From DATAXP01 sp036272935 (GTDB taxonomy: Bacteria > Planctomycetota > Planctomycetia > Pirellulales > PNKZ01), in the NCBI GenBank assembly GCA_036272935.1, contig DATAXP010000138.1, forward strand, positions 1-22,799: a DNA stretch of 22,799 nucleotides. The letters run 5' to 3'. The translations under genes and the position numbers were made by a program. Positions within the stretch are counted from its first letter, which is position 1. Every line of letters starts with the position of its first letter. Under the pieces are notes generated by a model. It had not been told where the DNA came from and made no database searches. It saw only the letters and a list, made by a program, of their open reading frames with translations. Below, one piece after another: positions 14,759-22,668 of this stretch.

Positions 14759-17662
14759 CTACCTCACGTAAAGCAGTTCGTTGGTGTTGAACAGCGCTCG
14801 GCACAACGCACGCAGACCGTGCGACGCGACGAGACGTTGGGCCGCGGTCAGCTCGTCGCTTGTCGCCGCCCGGCCATACGCCTGCCGCCAGGCACGGTCG
14901 ATCTGCGCGGCCGTGTCGCCGGGGCGCTCCTGCGCAAGCCGCGCGGCCCAGGCCTCGGCCATGTCGAACGTGAACGAGTGGTTCAGCAGCGTGAGCGCTT
15001 GCAGCGGCGTGGTCGTGGCACTGCGCCGCGGCGCGGAGAAGGCGTTGTCGGGGCAGTCGAAATCGCTCACCAAATCGACGCGTGAGGCCCGGGCGTTCTG
15101 GTGATACACCGCCCGGCGGTAGGTTTCGGGACCGTGGCGATCAAGCGGCACATACGTCGCCACGTTGTCCTGCTTGTAGTCGTACAGCCGGAAGCCGGGG
15201 CCCCCCATGCGCTCGTCGAGCTTGCCCGAGATGTCGAGCATCGTATCGCGCAGCTCCTCGGCACTCAGCCGTCGTGGCGAAAACCGCCACAGCAGCCGAT
15301 TGTCGCCGTCCACGGCCAGCGCATCGTCGCGCGCCGCCGAGGCCTGCCGGTAGGCTTGCGAGGTCATGATCAACCGATGCAGCGGCTTCAGCCGCCAGCC
15401 GCCACGGACCAACTCACCGGCCAGCCAATCCAGCAGCTCGGGATGCGACGGCTTCGTGCCCATGTAGCCGAAGTCGCTAGGCGTGTCGACCAGGCCGCGG
15501 CCGAAGTGATAATGCCACACTCGGTTCGCCAGCACGCGCGGCACCAGCGGATGCGTTGGCCGCACCAGCCAGTCGGCCAGGGCGATCCTCCGCGCGGCCG
15601 GAGTTGCGTCGTCGGCCAGAGAGTACGGCGGCACGCGCTCGTCGAGCACCGCGAGGCTATGCGCCGCCACCTTCTCGCCGGGCTTCTGCGGATCGCCTCC
15701 TTGGAACACATGAAACGGGCCGGGGGCTTTCAAGGTTCGACCGACCCACCAATCGGGCAATGCCGGCACGTTGGCAATCTTGCGATCGACCGCAGCCAAT
15801 TGCTTGTCGAACTCGGCGAGTTGCCGCGCCTCGTCGGCGGTCGTGACCAGCTTGAGCAGGCGCCGCTGCTTGACCGCGTCGGTTGGCGGCACTCGGTCGA
15901 GCGACTTGGCCACTTCGGTCCAGCCCTGTCCGTCGTTCGACACTTCGATCCAGTAGTCACCGACGAACGTCGATTGTGTCGAGTCGGCAGCCAGCCCCCG
16001 GACGCGATCACTTGAGAACACCACCTTCGCCACTCGCTGGGGCTTCGCGAGCGTGATTGTCAGCCGGTCGCCGCCGACGAACCATTTCTGGTCGTACCTG
16101 CCGTCGTTGACTACCTCGACGTTGTACACCCGGGCGAAGTCGGTCGCCTTGCGCTTCGTGGTCCCTTCCGCTTTCGCTCCCGCCGCAGCCAGCGCGACAT
16201 TGTGAGGCTTCTTGCCCGCGGTCCACACCTCGAACTCGTCGAGCCGGGCTTCGCGCTTCGGATCGTTGGCCGCATCGGTCCCTTCGAACCGCAACCGCAC
16301 GTAGCGCGCGCGAACCGGCGCGAATTCCTCGATCGTCTCGTAGTGCGAATGACGCGGCCGCGTCCAGCTTTTCGCCCCCTCGGCCTCATGGGCCTTGGCG
16401 CGCTCATCGAGCACGGCCGTTAGCTTAGCGCGATCGGCCGCAATCGCTGCCCGCTCAGCTTCCAGCGGCTTGAGCCGCGCGGCACGTTCGGCACGCGCCT
16501 CGGGCGTGGCCACCTCGCGCGCGGCATGATGCACCGCGGCGAACGTGGCGTACAGCGAGTAATAGTCGCGCTGGGCGATCGGGTCGAACTTGTGGTTGTG
16601 GCAGCGGGCGCAGCCGACGGTCATCCCCAGAAATGCTTCGCCGGTGGAACGGATGATCTCGTCGATCGTGTCGGCGCGAATCTGCGCCGCCGCAACCGGG
16701 TTCTTGTTCCCCACGTCGTCGTAGGGGCCGGCTACCAGGAATGCCGCCCCCACCTCCATATCCGGCCGGTCCTTGCCGATCAGGTCGCCGGCCAGGTGCT
16801 CGCGGATGAACTGATCGAACGGCTTGTCGGCGTTGAACGAACCGATGACGTAATCGCGGAACGGCCACAGGTTGTCGATGATCTGGTTCCGCTCGTAGCC
16901 GCGGCTCTCGCCGAAGCGCACCACGTCGAGCCAATGCCGCCCCCAGCGCTCGCCGTAGCGCGGCGACTCGAGCAGCCGGTCGACGACGCGCTCGAACGCA
17001 TCGCTCGCATCGTCGGCCTCGAACGCTTCTATCTCCTCGGGCGTCGGCGGCAGACCGGTGAGATCGAACGTCGCGCGACGCAGCAGCGCGCGCTTGTCGG
17101 CCGGGGCAGATGGTTCAAGCCCCTTGTCGACGAGCGCCGCGGCGACGAACCGGTCGATCGGATGAGCGGACCAATCGCCAGCGAACTGGGCTGCATCGTC
17201 GGGCAACGTCGGCGGTTCGAGCCGGGCCAGTGGCCGCAGCGACCACCAATCCTTGTCGGCCTTGGCACGTTCGCGCACCACGGTGTCTTTCGGCCACACC
17301 GCGCCATGCTCGACCCAGGTGCGCAGCATGTCGAGTTCGGCCTTCGACAGTGTCGCGCCTTCCTTGGGCATCATCGGCCGATCGTCGGCCTTGGCCGTCA
17401 CCACGTCCAGCAGATAACTGTCGCCGGGCTTCTTCGGGACCACGTAAGCACTGGCTACCAGGTCGTCGGCGGTGGCCAGCGACAACTCGCCTTCACGGTG
17501 CGACGCCTGGTGGCAGCGGATGCAATGCCGCTCGAAGATCGGCGCCACGTCGCGGTTGAAATCGACCGCCGGCTCGTCGGCCGCGGCGATCGAATGTACC
17601 AACACGACGGCGCACAAGGCCGGCCCAAGCCAACGTCGGATTGCTCGATGTAGTTGGATCAT
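14759..17662 (-). CDS. PSCyt1-DUF1549-DUF1553 multidomain exported protein
   Basis: A 967-residue protein from the ATG at 17662, with a signal peptide (about 1-27, ending SIAAA). In order: a planctomycete cytochrome-C-like domain PSCyt1 with CIRCH (Cys47, Cys50, His51) and MMPKEG as a possible distal Met; DUF1549 (PSCyt2, about 165-375) with a second haem-type motif CARCH (351-355); a charged helix (about 385-430); a discoidin (F5/8 type C)-like domain (about 450-595); a second short helix; and DUF1553 (PSD1, about 685-955). The frame reaches back to 17755, but without a signal peptide there. These proteins are planctomycete specialities thought to take part in redox-linked polysaccharide use; their reaction is unknown. 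It is followed by the DUF1501 gene, and it is divergent from the esterase-GH16 pair. Confidence 0.92.
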   Translation of the reverse strand: MIQLHRAIRRWLGPALCAVVLVHSIAAADEPAVDFNRDVAPIFERHCIRCHQASHREGELSLATADDLVASAYVVPKKPGDSYLLDVVTAKADDRPMMPKEGATLSKAELDMLRTWVEHGAVWPKDTVVRERAKADKDWWSLRPLARLEPPTLPDDAAQFAGDWSAHPIDRFVAAALVDKGLEPSAPADKRALLRRATFDLTGLPPTPEEIEAFEADDASDAFERVVDRLLESPRYGERWGRHWLDVVRFGESRGYERNQIIDNLWPFRDYVIGSFNADKPFDQFIREHLAGDLIGKDRPDMEVGAAFLVAGPYDDVGNKNPVAAAQIRADTIDEIIRSTGEAFLGMTVGCARCHNHKFDPIAQRDYYSLYATFAAVHHAAREVATPEARAERAARLKPLEAERAAIAADRAKLTAVLDERAKAHEAEGAKSWTRPRHSHYETIEEFAPVRARYVRLRFEGTDAANDPKREARLDEFEVWTAGKKPHNVALAAAGAKAEGTTKRKATDFARVYNVEVVNDGRYDQKWFVGGDRLTITLAKPQRVAKVVFSSDRVRGLAADSTQSTFVGDYWIEVSNDGQGWTEVAKSLDRVPPTDAVKQRRLLKLVTTADEARQLAEFDKQLAAVDRKIANVPALPDWWVGRTLKAPGPFHVFQGGDPQKPGEKVAAHSLAVLDERVPPYSLADDATPAARRIALADWLVRPTHPLVPRVLANRVWHYHFGRGLVDTPSDFGYMGTKPSHPELLDWLAGELVRGGWRLKPLHRLIMTSQAYRQASAARDDALAVDGDNRLLWRFSPRRLSAEELRDTMLDISGKLDERMGGPGFRLYDYKQDNVATYVPLDRHGPETYRRAVYHQNARASRVDLVSDFDCPDNAFSAPRRSATTTPLQALTLLNHSFTFDMAEAWAARLAQERPGDTAAQIDRAWRQAYGRAATSDELTAAQRLVASHGLRALCRALFNTNELLYVR

Positions 17663-17768
17663 TGCCAGCGCGGCACGTACCAGGTGGGAGCCGTCGCCAA
17701 CGAGGCCCGAACAGGTGGGCGGACCGTTTGCAAGCGACGAATTTCCGCGCAACAATCGCTAGGCACTT

Positions 17769-17798
17769 AATGTAGCAGAACCAGCTACGAACGGCCAA
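17769..17798 (-). promoter_or_regulatory. candidate promoter for the DUF1549/DUF1553-DUF1501 pair
   Basis: On the minus strand, TTGGCC (17793-17798) and TACATT (17769-17774) are 18 bases apart, each matching four of six consensus bases. Transcription would begin near 17762, about 100 bases before the ATG at 17662. It lies in the short divergent region and so is close to the esterase start at 17819. A weak pattern match. Confidence 0.35.
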
Positions 17799-17818
17799 AT
17801 AAATCGCTGCCTTCCGAA

Positions 17819-18634
17819 ATGCTTCCTTGCATCGCGATCGTGTATTCGCTCCTCGGCGCAGAGCCGACGATTTCCGAAGCGGCGGCACAGCCCGATGGCA
17901 CGCTGCGTTACGCGGTTACCAGCGACTACCAGGCCGGCACGACGACCATCCGGATGCTGCTGCCCGACAAGTATGACAGCTCGCGCCGCTACCGCGTGCT
18001 GCTGGTGTTGCCGGTCGAGGCGGGCGACGAGCATCGCTACGGCGACGGATTGTTGGAGGTCAAAAAGCTGAACGTCCACAACACGCACCCGTTGATCTGC
18101 GTGCAGCCGACGTTCTCGCACCTGCCGTGGTATGCCGACCATCCGACCGATCCGCAAATTCGCCAGGAAACGTACTTGCTCAAGGTTGTGCTGCCTTGGC
18201 TCAAGGAACACTACCCGGTTCGCAAGGACGGCGCGGACTGGCTGCTGCTCGGGTTCAGCAAGTCGGGGTACGGCGCGATGAGTCTGCTGATGCGCCATCC
18301 GACCGTGTTCGGCCGCGCCGCGGCATGGGACGCGCCGCTCGATATGCAAGCGCCGAACAAGTACGGCATGCAGGGCATTTATGAGACGCAGGAAAATTTT
18401 GACGACTATCGCATCACCACTTTGCTGGAGCGCGACGCGGCACGGTTCCACGATCCCCCGGCACGCGCCGGCATCTTCGGCTACGGCAACTTCCGCGAGC
18501 AAATGACGGCGGTACACGAGCGGATGCAACGGCTGGGCATCGCGCACGAGTTCCGTGACGGCCCGTGGCGCGAACACACCTGGTCGAGCGGCTGGATTCC
18601 CGAGGCGGTTGAGTTTCTGACGGAGGGAGAATGA
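17819..18634 (+). CDS. alpha/beta hydrolase, esterase-like (possibly exported)
   Basis: A 271-residue hydrolase of the esterase D / feruloyl-esterase-like alpha/beta type. The nucleophile elbow is GFSKSG (Ser147) in WLLLGFSKSGYGAMSL. The likely catalytic His is His253 in WREHTWSSGW near the C-terminus, and an Asp in AAWDAPLD (Asp171) may be the acid. The N-terminus, MLPCIAIVYSLLGAEP, is hydrophobic but short and lacks positive charge, so export is uncertain. No ribosome site is visible at the ATG at 17819. The last codons overlap the GH16 start by four bases (18631-18634), indicating coupled expression. Next to a beta-glucanase, removal of acyl or aromatic ester groups from a polysaccharide is a fair inference, but it is not proven. 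Confidence 0.82.
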   Translation: MLPCIAIVYSLLGAEPTISEAAAQPDGTLRYAVTSDYQAGTTTIRMLLPDKYDSSRRYRVLLVLPVEAGDEHRYGDGLLEVKKLNVHNTHPLICVQPTFSHLPWYADHPTDPQIRQETYLLKVVLPWLKEHYPVRKDGADWLLLGFSKSGYGAMSLLMRHPTVFGRAAAWDAPLDMQAPNKYGMQGIYETQENFDDYRITTLLERDAARFHDPPARAGIFGYGNFREQMTAVHERMQRLGIAHEFRDGPWREHTWSSGWIPEAVEFLTEGE

Positions 18635-19392
18635 TGCGAACGCTTCTCGGCGGTCTGCTGTTGCCGTGTCTTGTGTTCGTCGCACATGCCGCGCCACCCG
18701 AGCGCCCCGGCTGGCAACTTACCTTCGACGACGAATTTGACGGGCCAAATGTCGACACGACAAAATGGAACCTGAGCGACCCCTGGGGCCGCATGCGCAA
18801 CAACGAGCTGCAAGCCTATGTGCCCGATGCCTTCGAAGTGCGCGACGGCATCTTGCACGTGAGGGCCCAACGGCGCGATGCCGTGTACGACCGCGAGCTG
18901 CGGCATTACACGTCGGGGATGATGACCACGTATCAGAAGTTCAGCCAGCAGTTCGGCCGATTCGAGATTCGTTGCCGCGTGCCAAAGGGCCAGGGATTAT
19001 GGCCCGCATTTTGGATGCTCCCCGAACCGCTCGGCTGGCCGCCGGAGATCGACGTGCTGGAGGTCCTGGGCAACAACACGTCGACCATTCAACTCACGCA
19101 CCACTGGCACAACGCGGCTGGGCGCGTTGAATCGGACCACGGCGAGTGGAAGGGCGACGCCGATTTTGGCCGCGATTTCCACGAGATCGCCGTCGAATGG
19201 GCAGCCGATGCGATTCGCTGGGAGATCGACGGCACCGAGCGGTTCCGTTCCACGCGATCGATCCCGCAAGTGAAGATGTACATGCTCGTGAATCTGGCCG
19301 TCGGCGGCGACTGGCCTAAAGCGCCCGACGACAAGACGCCGTTCCCGTCGTCGTTCGAGGTCGACTGGGTGCGCGTGTACGCGAAGCGGTGA
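18631..19392 (+). CDS. secreted glycoside hydrolase family 16 (beta-glucanase-like)
   Basis: A 253-residue retaining endo-glycosidase of GH16, a family that cuts beta-1,3/1,4-glucans, agar- or carrageenan-type galactans. A signal peptide covers about residues 1-20 (ending VAHA). The catalytic motif E-x-D-x-x-E is clear as EIDVLE, Glu139-Asp141-Glu144, inside a single, otherwise complete domain. Other marks are WQLTFDDEFDGP at the N-terminus and LWPAFWMLPE before the active site. Its form resembles laminarinase-like beta-1,3-glucanases, but substrate choice cannot be read safely. There is a strong GGAGGGAGA ribosome site directly before ATGATG; codon 2 is an alternative start. The overlap with the esterase and the divergence from the DUF1549/DUF1501 pair suggest a small polysaccharide-use locus. 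It ends 10 bases from the convergent fumarylacetoacetase-family gene with no obvious terminator. Confidence 0.92.
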   Translation: MMRTLLGGLLLPCLVFVAHAAPPERPGWQLTFDDEFDGPNVDTTKWNLSDPWGRMRNNELQAYVPDAFEVRDGILHVRAQRRDAVYDRELRHYTSGMMTTYQKFSQQFGRFEIRCRVPKGQGLWPAFWMLPEPLGWPPEIDVLEVLGNNTSTIQLTHHWHNAAGRVESDHGEWKGDADFGRDFHEIAVEWAADAIRWEIDGTERFRSTRSIPQVKMYMLVNLAVGGDWPKAPDDKTPFPSSFEVDWVRVYAKR

Positions 19393-19402
19393 ATCGTCTG
19401 GG

Positions 19403-20269
19403 TTAATGAGTTCCTTGCACGACGGTGTTTTCGAGCGTGCCGATTCGATCGATCGTGATCGCCACGTGATCGCCGGCACGCAGCGTGAACGTGGCGTCGG
19501 GGACGATGCCGGTACCGGTGAGCAGGCAGACGCCGTGGGCAAACGTGTTGTCGCGGCCAAGGTACTCGATTAGTTCCTCGAACGTGCGGGCCATCTGGGC
19601 GATCGTCGTCGCGCCTTCAAACACCGGCTTGCCGCCGCGCTTGACGACCATGTGAATGGCAATCGACTCGCGCTGGGGCATCGCCTCGGCGAGCGTGATC
19701 CACGGCCCCAGGGCGCACGATTGGTCGTAGACCTTGGCCTGTGGCAGGTAGAGTGGATTCTCGCCTTCGATGTCGCGGGAGCTCATGTCGTTGCCGATTG
19801 TGAATCCCACCAGCCGCAACCGCGAGTTCACGACCAGCGTGAGTTCCGGCTCGGGAACGTTCCACTTGGCATCGCGGCGGATGCGCACTGCCGCGCCGGG
19901 ACCGACGACGCGATCGGGCATCGCCTTGAAGAACAATTCGGGACGGGCGGCCTCGTACACCAGGTCATAAAAATTCGCCGCCCCGGCCGATTCCTCCATG
20001 CGCGCCGCCCGGCTGCGCTTGTACGTGACCCCCGCGGCCCACACTTCCTGCCGATCGATCGGCGGGAGCAACGTCGCGTCGGCCACGGCGACCGTCGCCG
20101 CGGCGGGATCGACAAGCTCGCGGGCCACGGTGGCGGGATCGTCCGCTTCGAGCACACCGGCCAGCGCAGTGTACGGGCTGCCGCCCAGCCGCAACGCGCG
20201 CAGCCTATCCTGTTCGACAATCCCCACGATCATCGGGCCATTGCCAATACGGTACCTGGCCAGCTTCAT
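19403..20269 (-). CDS. fumarylacetoacetate hydrolase-family enzyme, possibly a 2-keto-3-deoxy-sugar-acid dehydratase
   Basis: A 288-residue cytoplasmic enzyme of the FAH superfamily, whose members cleave or dehydrate keto acids with a divalent metal. The likely metal ligands are Glu140 and Glu142 in NVPEPELTLVV, and Asp161 in IGNDMSSRDIEGENPL. The early WAAGVTYKRSRAARMEES and the GENPLYLPQAKVYDQSCALGP stretch resemble 2-keto-3-deoxy-D-arabinonate dehydratases, so a role in non-phosphorylative sugar-acid breakdown is my best guess. A hydrolase of acylpyruvate type is the alternative. It is the third gene of an operon, with its ATG in a four-base overlap (20266-20269) with the pseudouridine synthase stop. 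No sugar-acid genes lie beside it. A chance operon mate of rluD and the TPR-like gene is possible. Confidence 0.82.
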   Translation of the reverse strand: MKLARYRIGNGPMIVGIVEQDRLRALRLGGSPYTALAGVLEADDPATVARELVDPAAATVAVADATLLPPIDRQEVWAAGVTYKRSRAARMEESAGAANFYDLVYEAARPELFFKAMPDRVVGPGAAVRIRRDAKWNVPEPELTLVVNSRLRLVGFTIGNDMSSRDIEGENPLYLPQAKVYDQSCALGPWITLAEAMPQRESIAIHMVVKRGGKPVFEGATTIAQMARTFEELIEYLGRDNTFAHGVCLLTGTGIVPDATFTLRAGDHVAITIDRIGTLENTVVQGTH

Positions 20270-21300
20270 GACTTTCGCGCCTTCGTTGTGGCCACTGTGC
20301 GAAACTCTCGCAGCGCCTCGATCACTCGTTCGATATCGTTGGGCAACGGCGCCTCGAACGTCATGCGCTCGCCGGTTCGTGGATGGTCGATCGACAGCCG
20401 CCAGGCGTGCAACGCCTGGCGATCGATGAGCAGCGTGTCGTCTTCTTCCGGCCGGCGGCGCAGTTCGCCGCGCGTGATCCGAGCGCGCGAGCCGTACAAC
20501 CGATCGCAGAGCACCGGGCAGCCGAGTGTCGCCAGGTGAACGCGGATCTGGTGGGTGCGGCCCGTCTTGGGCCTGGCGCGAACGGCGGCGAAGCCGTCGA
20601 AGCGCTCGACCACTTCGAAGAACGTTTGCGCGTGCCGGCTCGCCGCGTGATGCCGCCGCACCGCCATCTTCTCGCGCTGCTGCGGATGCACGCCGATCGG
20701 CAGATCGACCAGCTCGCGATCGAGCGTGGGCACGCCGGCCACTACGGCGAAGTATTCTTTCTCGACCGTGCGGCGCTCGAACTGCTGCGTCAGCGCCTGG
20801 TGCGTCTGGTCGTCTTTGGCGACGATGATTATGCCGCTGGTGTCGCGATCGAGCCGGTGGACGATGCCCGGCCGGGTCGCCCCACCGACGCTGCTCAGCC
20901 GATTGAAATGAAACTGGAGTGCCGCGGCGAGCGTGCCGCGCCAGTGGCCGCGCCCCGGATGGACCACCATTGCCGGCGGTTTGTTGATCGCCGCCAGCGC
21001 GTCGTCCTCGTACAAAATGTCGAGCGGAATCTCCTCGGCCACCGGCCCCTTGCGCGGCAGCGCGGGCAACTCGACCGACAGTTGCTCGCCGGCGCGCAGC
21101 CGATGGCTTGCCTTGATGCGCCGACCGTTGAGGCGCACGGTGGCGGCGTTGATCGCCCGGCGCAGGTTGGTGCGACTATAGGCGGGAAACTCGCGGGCCA
21201 GGAACCAATCGAGCCGCATGCCAGCGCCCGACTCGGCCACGGTCACCTCGATCGGCGCCGCGAGATTCGCAGCATCGGGGGTCGTGGCGTCGCCTTTCAT
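20266..21300 (-). CDS. rluD: RluA/RluD-family 23S rRNA pseudouridine synthase
   Basis: A 344-residue enzyme that turns uridines in ribosomal RNA into pseudouridine in the cytoplasm. An S4 RNA-binding domain is at about residues 25-85 (MRLDWFLAREFP, then VRLNGRRIK). The catalytic domain follows, with the signature HRLDRDTSGIIIVAK, where Asp151 is the catalytic residue. The later RPKTGRTHQIRVHLA and LCDRLYG are also standard for the family. The length fits RluD-like members, which have the S4 domain. The precise target (RluC or RluD sites) is not resolved, so the symbol is tentative. It is the middle gene of a three-gene run, overlapping both neighbours by four bases (20266-20269 and 21297-21300), hence one transcript with coupled translation. 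A strained Arg-rich, acidic insert (about 280-290) precedes the C-terminal part. Confidence 0.93.
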   Translation of the reverse strand: MKGDATTPDAANLAAPIEVTVAESGAGMRLDWFLAREFPAYSRTNLRRAINAATVRLNGRRIKASHRLRAGEQLSVELPALPRKGPVAEEIPLDILYEDDALAAINKPPAMVVHPGRGHWRGTLAAALQFHFNRLSSVGGATRPGIVHRLDRDTSGIIIVAKDDQTHQALTQQFERRTVEKEYFAVVAGVPTLDRELVDLPIGVHPQQREKMAVRRHHAASRHAQTFFEVVERFDGFAAVRARPKTGRTHQIRVHLATLGCPVLCDRLYGSRARITRGELRRRPEEDDTLLIDRQALHAWRLSIDHPRTGERMTFEAPLPNDIERVIEALREFRTVATTKARKS

Positions 21301-22265
21301 TCCTTACCAGACGGCTTTGTCGCGTCGGTAGGCAAAGGGGTCGATTCGGTCGACTTCGTTTCCGCCGCGGGCGGCGGATTCGTGGCCGGCGCTTCGGTCT
21401 TCGATTCAACCTTCGGTGCCTCGGTTGTCGACGGTTCCGTTTTCAACGCCTCGGTTTTGGGCGGCTCGGTTGCCGGCTCGGTCGTGGGCTCCTCGCCCTT
21501 CGCTGGCTCGTTCTTGGGCGCCTCGGTTTTGGAAGATGTCGATCCACCCAAGCGCTCGAAGATCGGTCCTTCGGCGGGCAGGGCGTTCATTTCGAATTTT
21601 GGCTTGTGGCCTGGGATGGCGGCATCGGCCTCGGTGGACGAGGGTTCCTGCTTGGCGAACCAATCGTAAAAGCTCTTGGTCGAATCGCGGTCAAGGTCGG
21701 CCCGCCGCTGCCGCGCCTCGGCAACGTATACGTCGTCGGGATAGAGCGTGATCATGGCGTCGTATTCCAGCCGGGCCTGCTCCAAGCGGTTTTGCGCTTC
21801 GTGGGTCCGGCCGAGGCCCATCGTCGCCCGGGCGCGCAGCGTCGGGTCCGATGCATCGGCCAGCACGCGCGAGAAATTCTGGTCGGCCGAGTTAAGAAAC
21901 TCGTTCGATTGCACGCGATTGTCGAACGCCCGCATCACCCCTTGCTCGAACTGCATCTCGGCGGCGGTCAGCCGTGCCCATTGTCCGCCGGAGGTCGACG
22001 CATACTCGTTGGCCACGTCGATCAACGGTTGCAGCGAACCACGACGCAGCATGGCCGATTCGCTGGCGGCCACGTACCGCGACCAGGCAGCGCTCGCTTG
22101 GGCCGCCGAGCGATTGGCAAAGTAAAAGTACACGCCCAACAGCACCACCACGCCAACGACCGACGCGATGATCGCTTGCGCGTATTGCCGGGAGTACTCG
22201 ATCCAGGCGGCCAACTGATCGGCCAGGACGTTATGTTGCAACTCGTGGCGGCGCTCGGCCTTCAT
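21297..22265 (-). CDS. membrane-anchored TPR-like protein with a Thr/Glu/Pro-rich tail
   Basis: A 322-residue protein with a cytoplasmic N-terminus (KAERRHELQHNVLADQLAAW), one membrane helix at about residues 30-50 (IIASVVGVVVLLGVYFYFA) and a helical-repeat region to about 210. The segments RATMGLGRTHEAQNRLEQAR and YDAMITLYPDDVYVAEARQR look like TPR repeats. The plan resembles YfgM-type tetratricopeptide proteins, which assist outer-membrane or secreted protein folding, but this is only a likeness. Residues after about 230 are low-complexity, with repeated TEAPK/TEPATEPP-type units, which are probably disordered and outside the membrane. A good promoter is found 80 bases upstream; a ribosome site is not clear. 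It overlaps the pseudouridine synthase gene by ATGA. No enzyme motif is present. Confidence 0.82.
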   Translation of the reverse strand: MKAERRHELQHNVLADQLAAWIEYSRQYAQAIIASVVGVVVLLGVYFYFANRSAAQASAAWSRYVAASESAMLRRGSLQPLIDVANEYASTSGGQWARLTAAEMQFEQGVMRAFDNRVQSNEFLNSADQNFSRVLADASDPTLRARATMGLGRTHEAQNRLEQARLEYDAMITLYPDDVYVAEARQRRADLDRDSTKSFYDWFAKQEPSSTEADAAIPGHKPKFEMNALPAEGPIFERLGGSTSSKTEAPKNEPAKGEEPTTEPATEPPKTEALKTEPSTTEAPKVESKTEAPATNPPPAAETKSTESTPLPTDATKPSGKE

Positions 22266-22343
22266 GGGCGTACGACGATGGCAAGAGTCTGGAAATCCCT
22301 AGAAAGGCCCGCACGGCAAGCCGCCCCACGGGTCAGACCCACG

Positions 22344-22373
22344 AATATAGCGCAGCGGACGTAAGTTGGTCAA
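22344..22373 (-). promoter_or_regulatory. candidate sigma70-type promoter for the TPR-rluD-FAH operon
   Basis: The minus strand reads TTGACC (22368-22373), 18 bases, then TATATT (22344-22349). Both boxes match five of six consensus bases. Transcription would start near 22337, giving a leader of about 72 bases before the ATG at 22265. This is the best promoter match in the window. Confidence 0.6.
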
Positions 22374-22415
22374 GGCGGGTGTGTTGCGTCGCTGTCGGTC
22401 AGGTCGATTCCATTG

Positions 22416-22472
22416 TTTAGCCGGCTCGCTTGCGAGCCGCGTTTTGCGCGGCGGGCAAGCCCGCCGACTCAA
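22416..22472. repeat. REP-like palindromic repeat, copy 2
   Basis: A 57-base unit related to the one at 7449-7504. It contains two perfect 7-base hairpins: GGCTCGC-TT-GCGAGCC (22423-22438) and GGCGGGC-AA-GCCCGCC (22450-22465). TTTAGCCG, TCGCTTGCG and GGGCAAGCCC occur in the same order as in copy 1, while the tip bases differ. It sits about 50 bases upstream of the TPR-operon promoter. Confidence 0.75.
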
Positions 22473-22614
22473 CCCGACGTCTTAACCGACCGCACCGTGG
22501 CTTTTTCGTCGCTTGTGGGTCCGGGCATCGACGAGTAACGTGCGCGGCATGATGAGATCGCCTGTTGACGTTGCAGTCGGTGCTGCGACGGCGGGGGCCC
22601 TTCGTCGGCGCACA

Positions 22615-22668
22615 CCAAAAAACAACGCTGGCTTTTTGGCCTTGCCCCCCTGGGGCCCCCCAGGGCAA
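22615..22668 (-). terminator. hairpins just after the transposase stop, possible terminator or IS-end structure
   Basis: On the minus strand the transposase stop (22676-22678) is followed by a GC-rich fold (TTGCCC at 22642-22647 pairs with GGGCAA at 22663-22668, with further TGGGG/CCCCA pairing). Then CCAAAAA pairs with TTTTTGG (22615-22639), ending in a run of six T. This order could stop transcription out of the insertion sequence. It could also be part of its end. Not tested. Confidence 0.4.

Noticed and set aside
16526..17653. 375-codon plus-strand open frame opposite the DUF1549 region
   Set aside because: A mirror frame of a conserved gene with no start signal.
19393..19402. Bidirectional terminator between GH16 and the FAH-family gene
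   Set aside because: The 10-base gap and its flanks show no hairpin or T-run.
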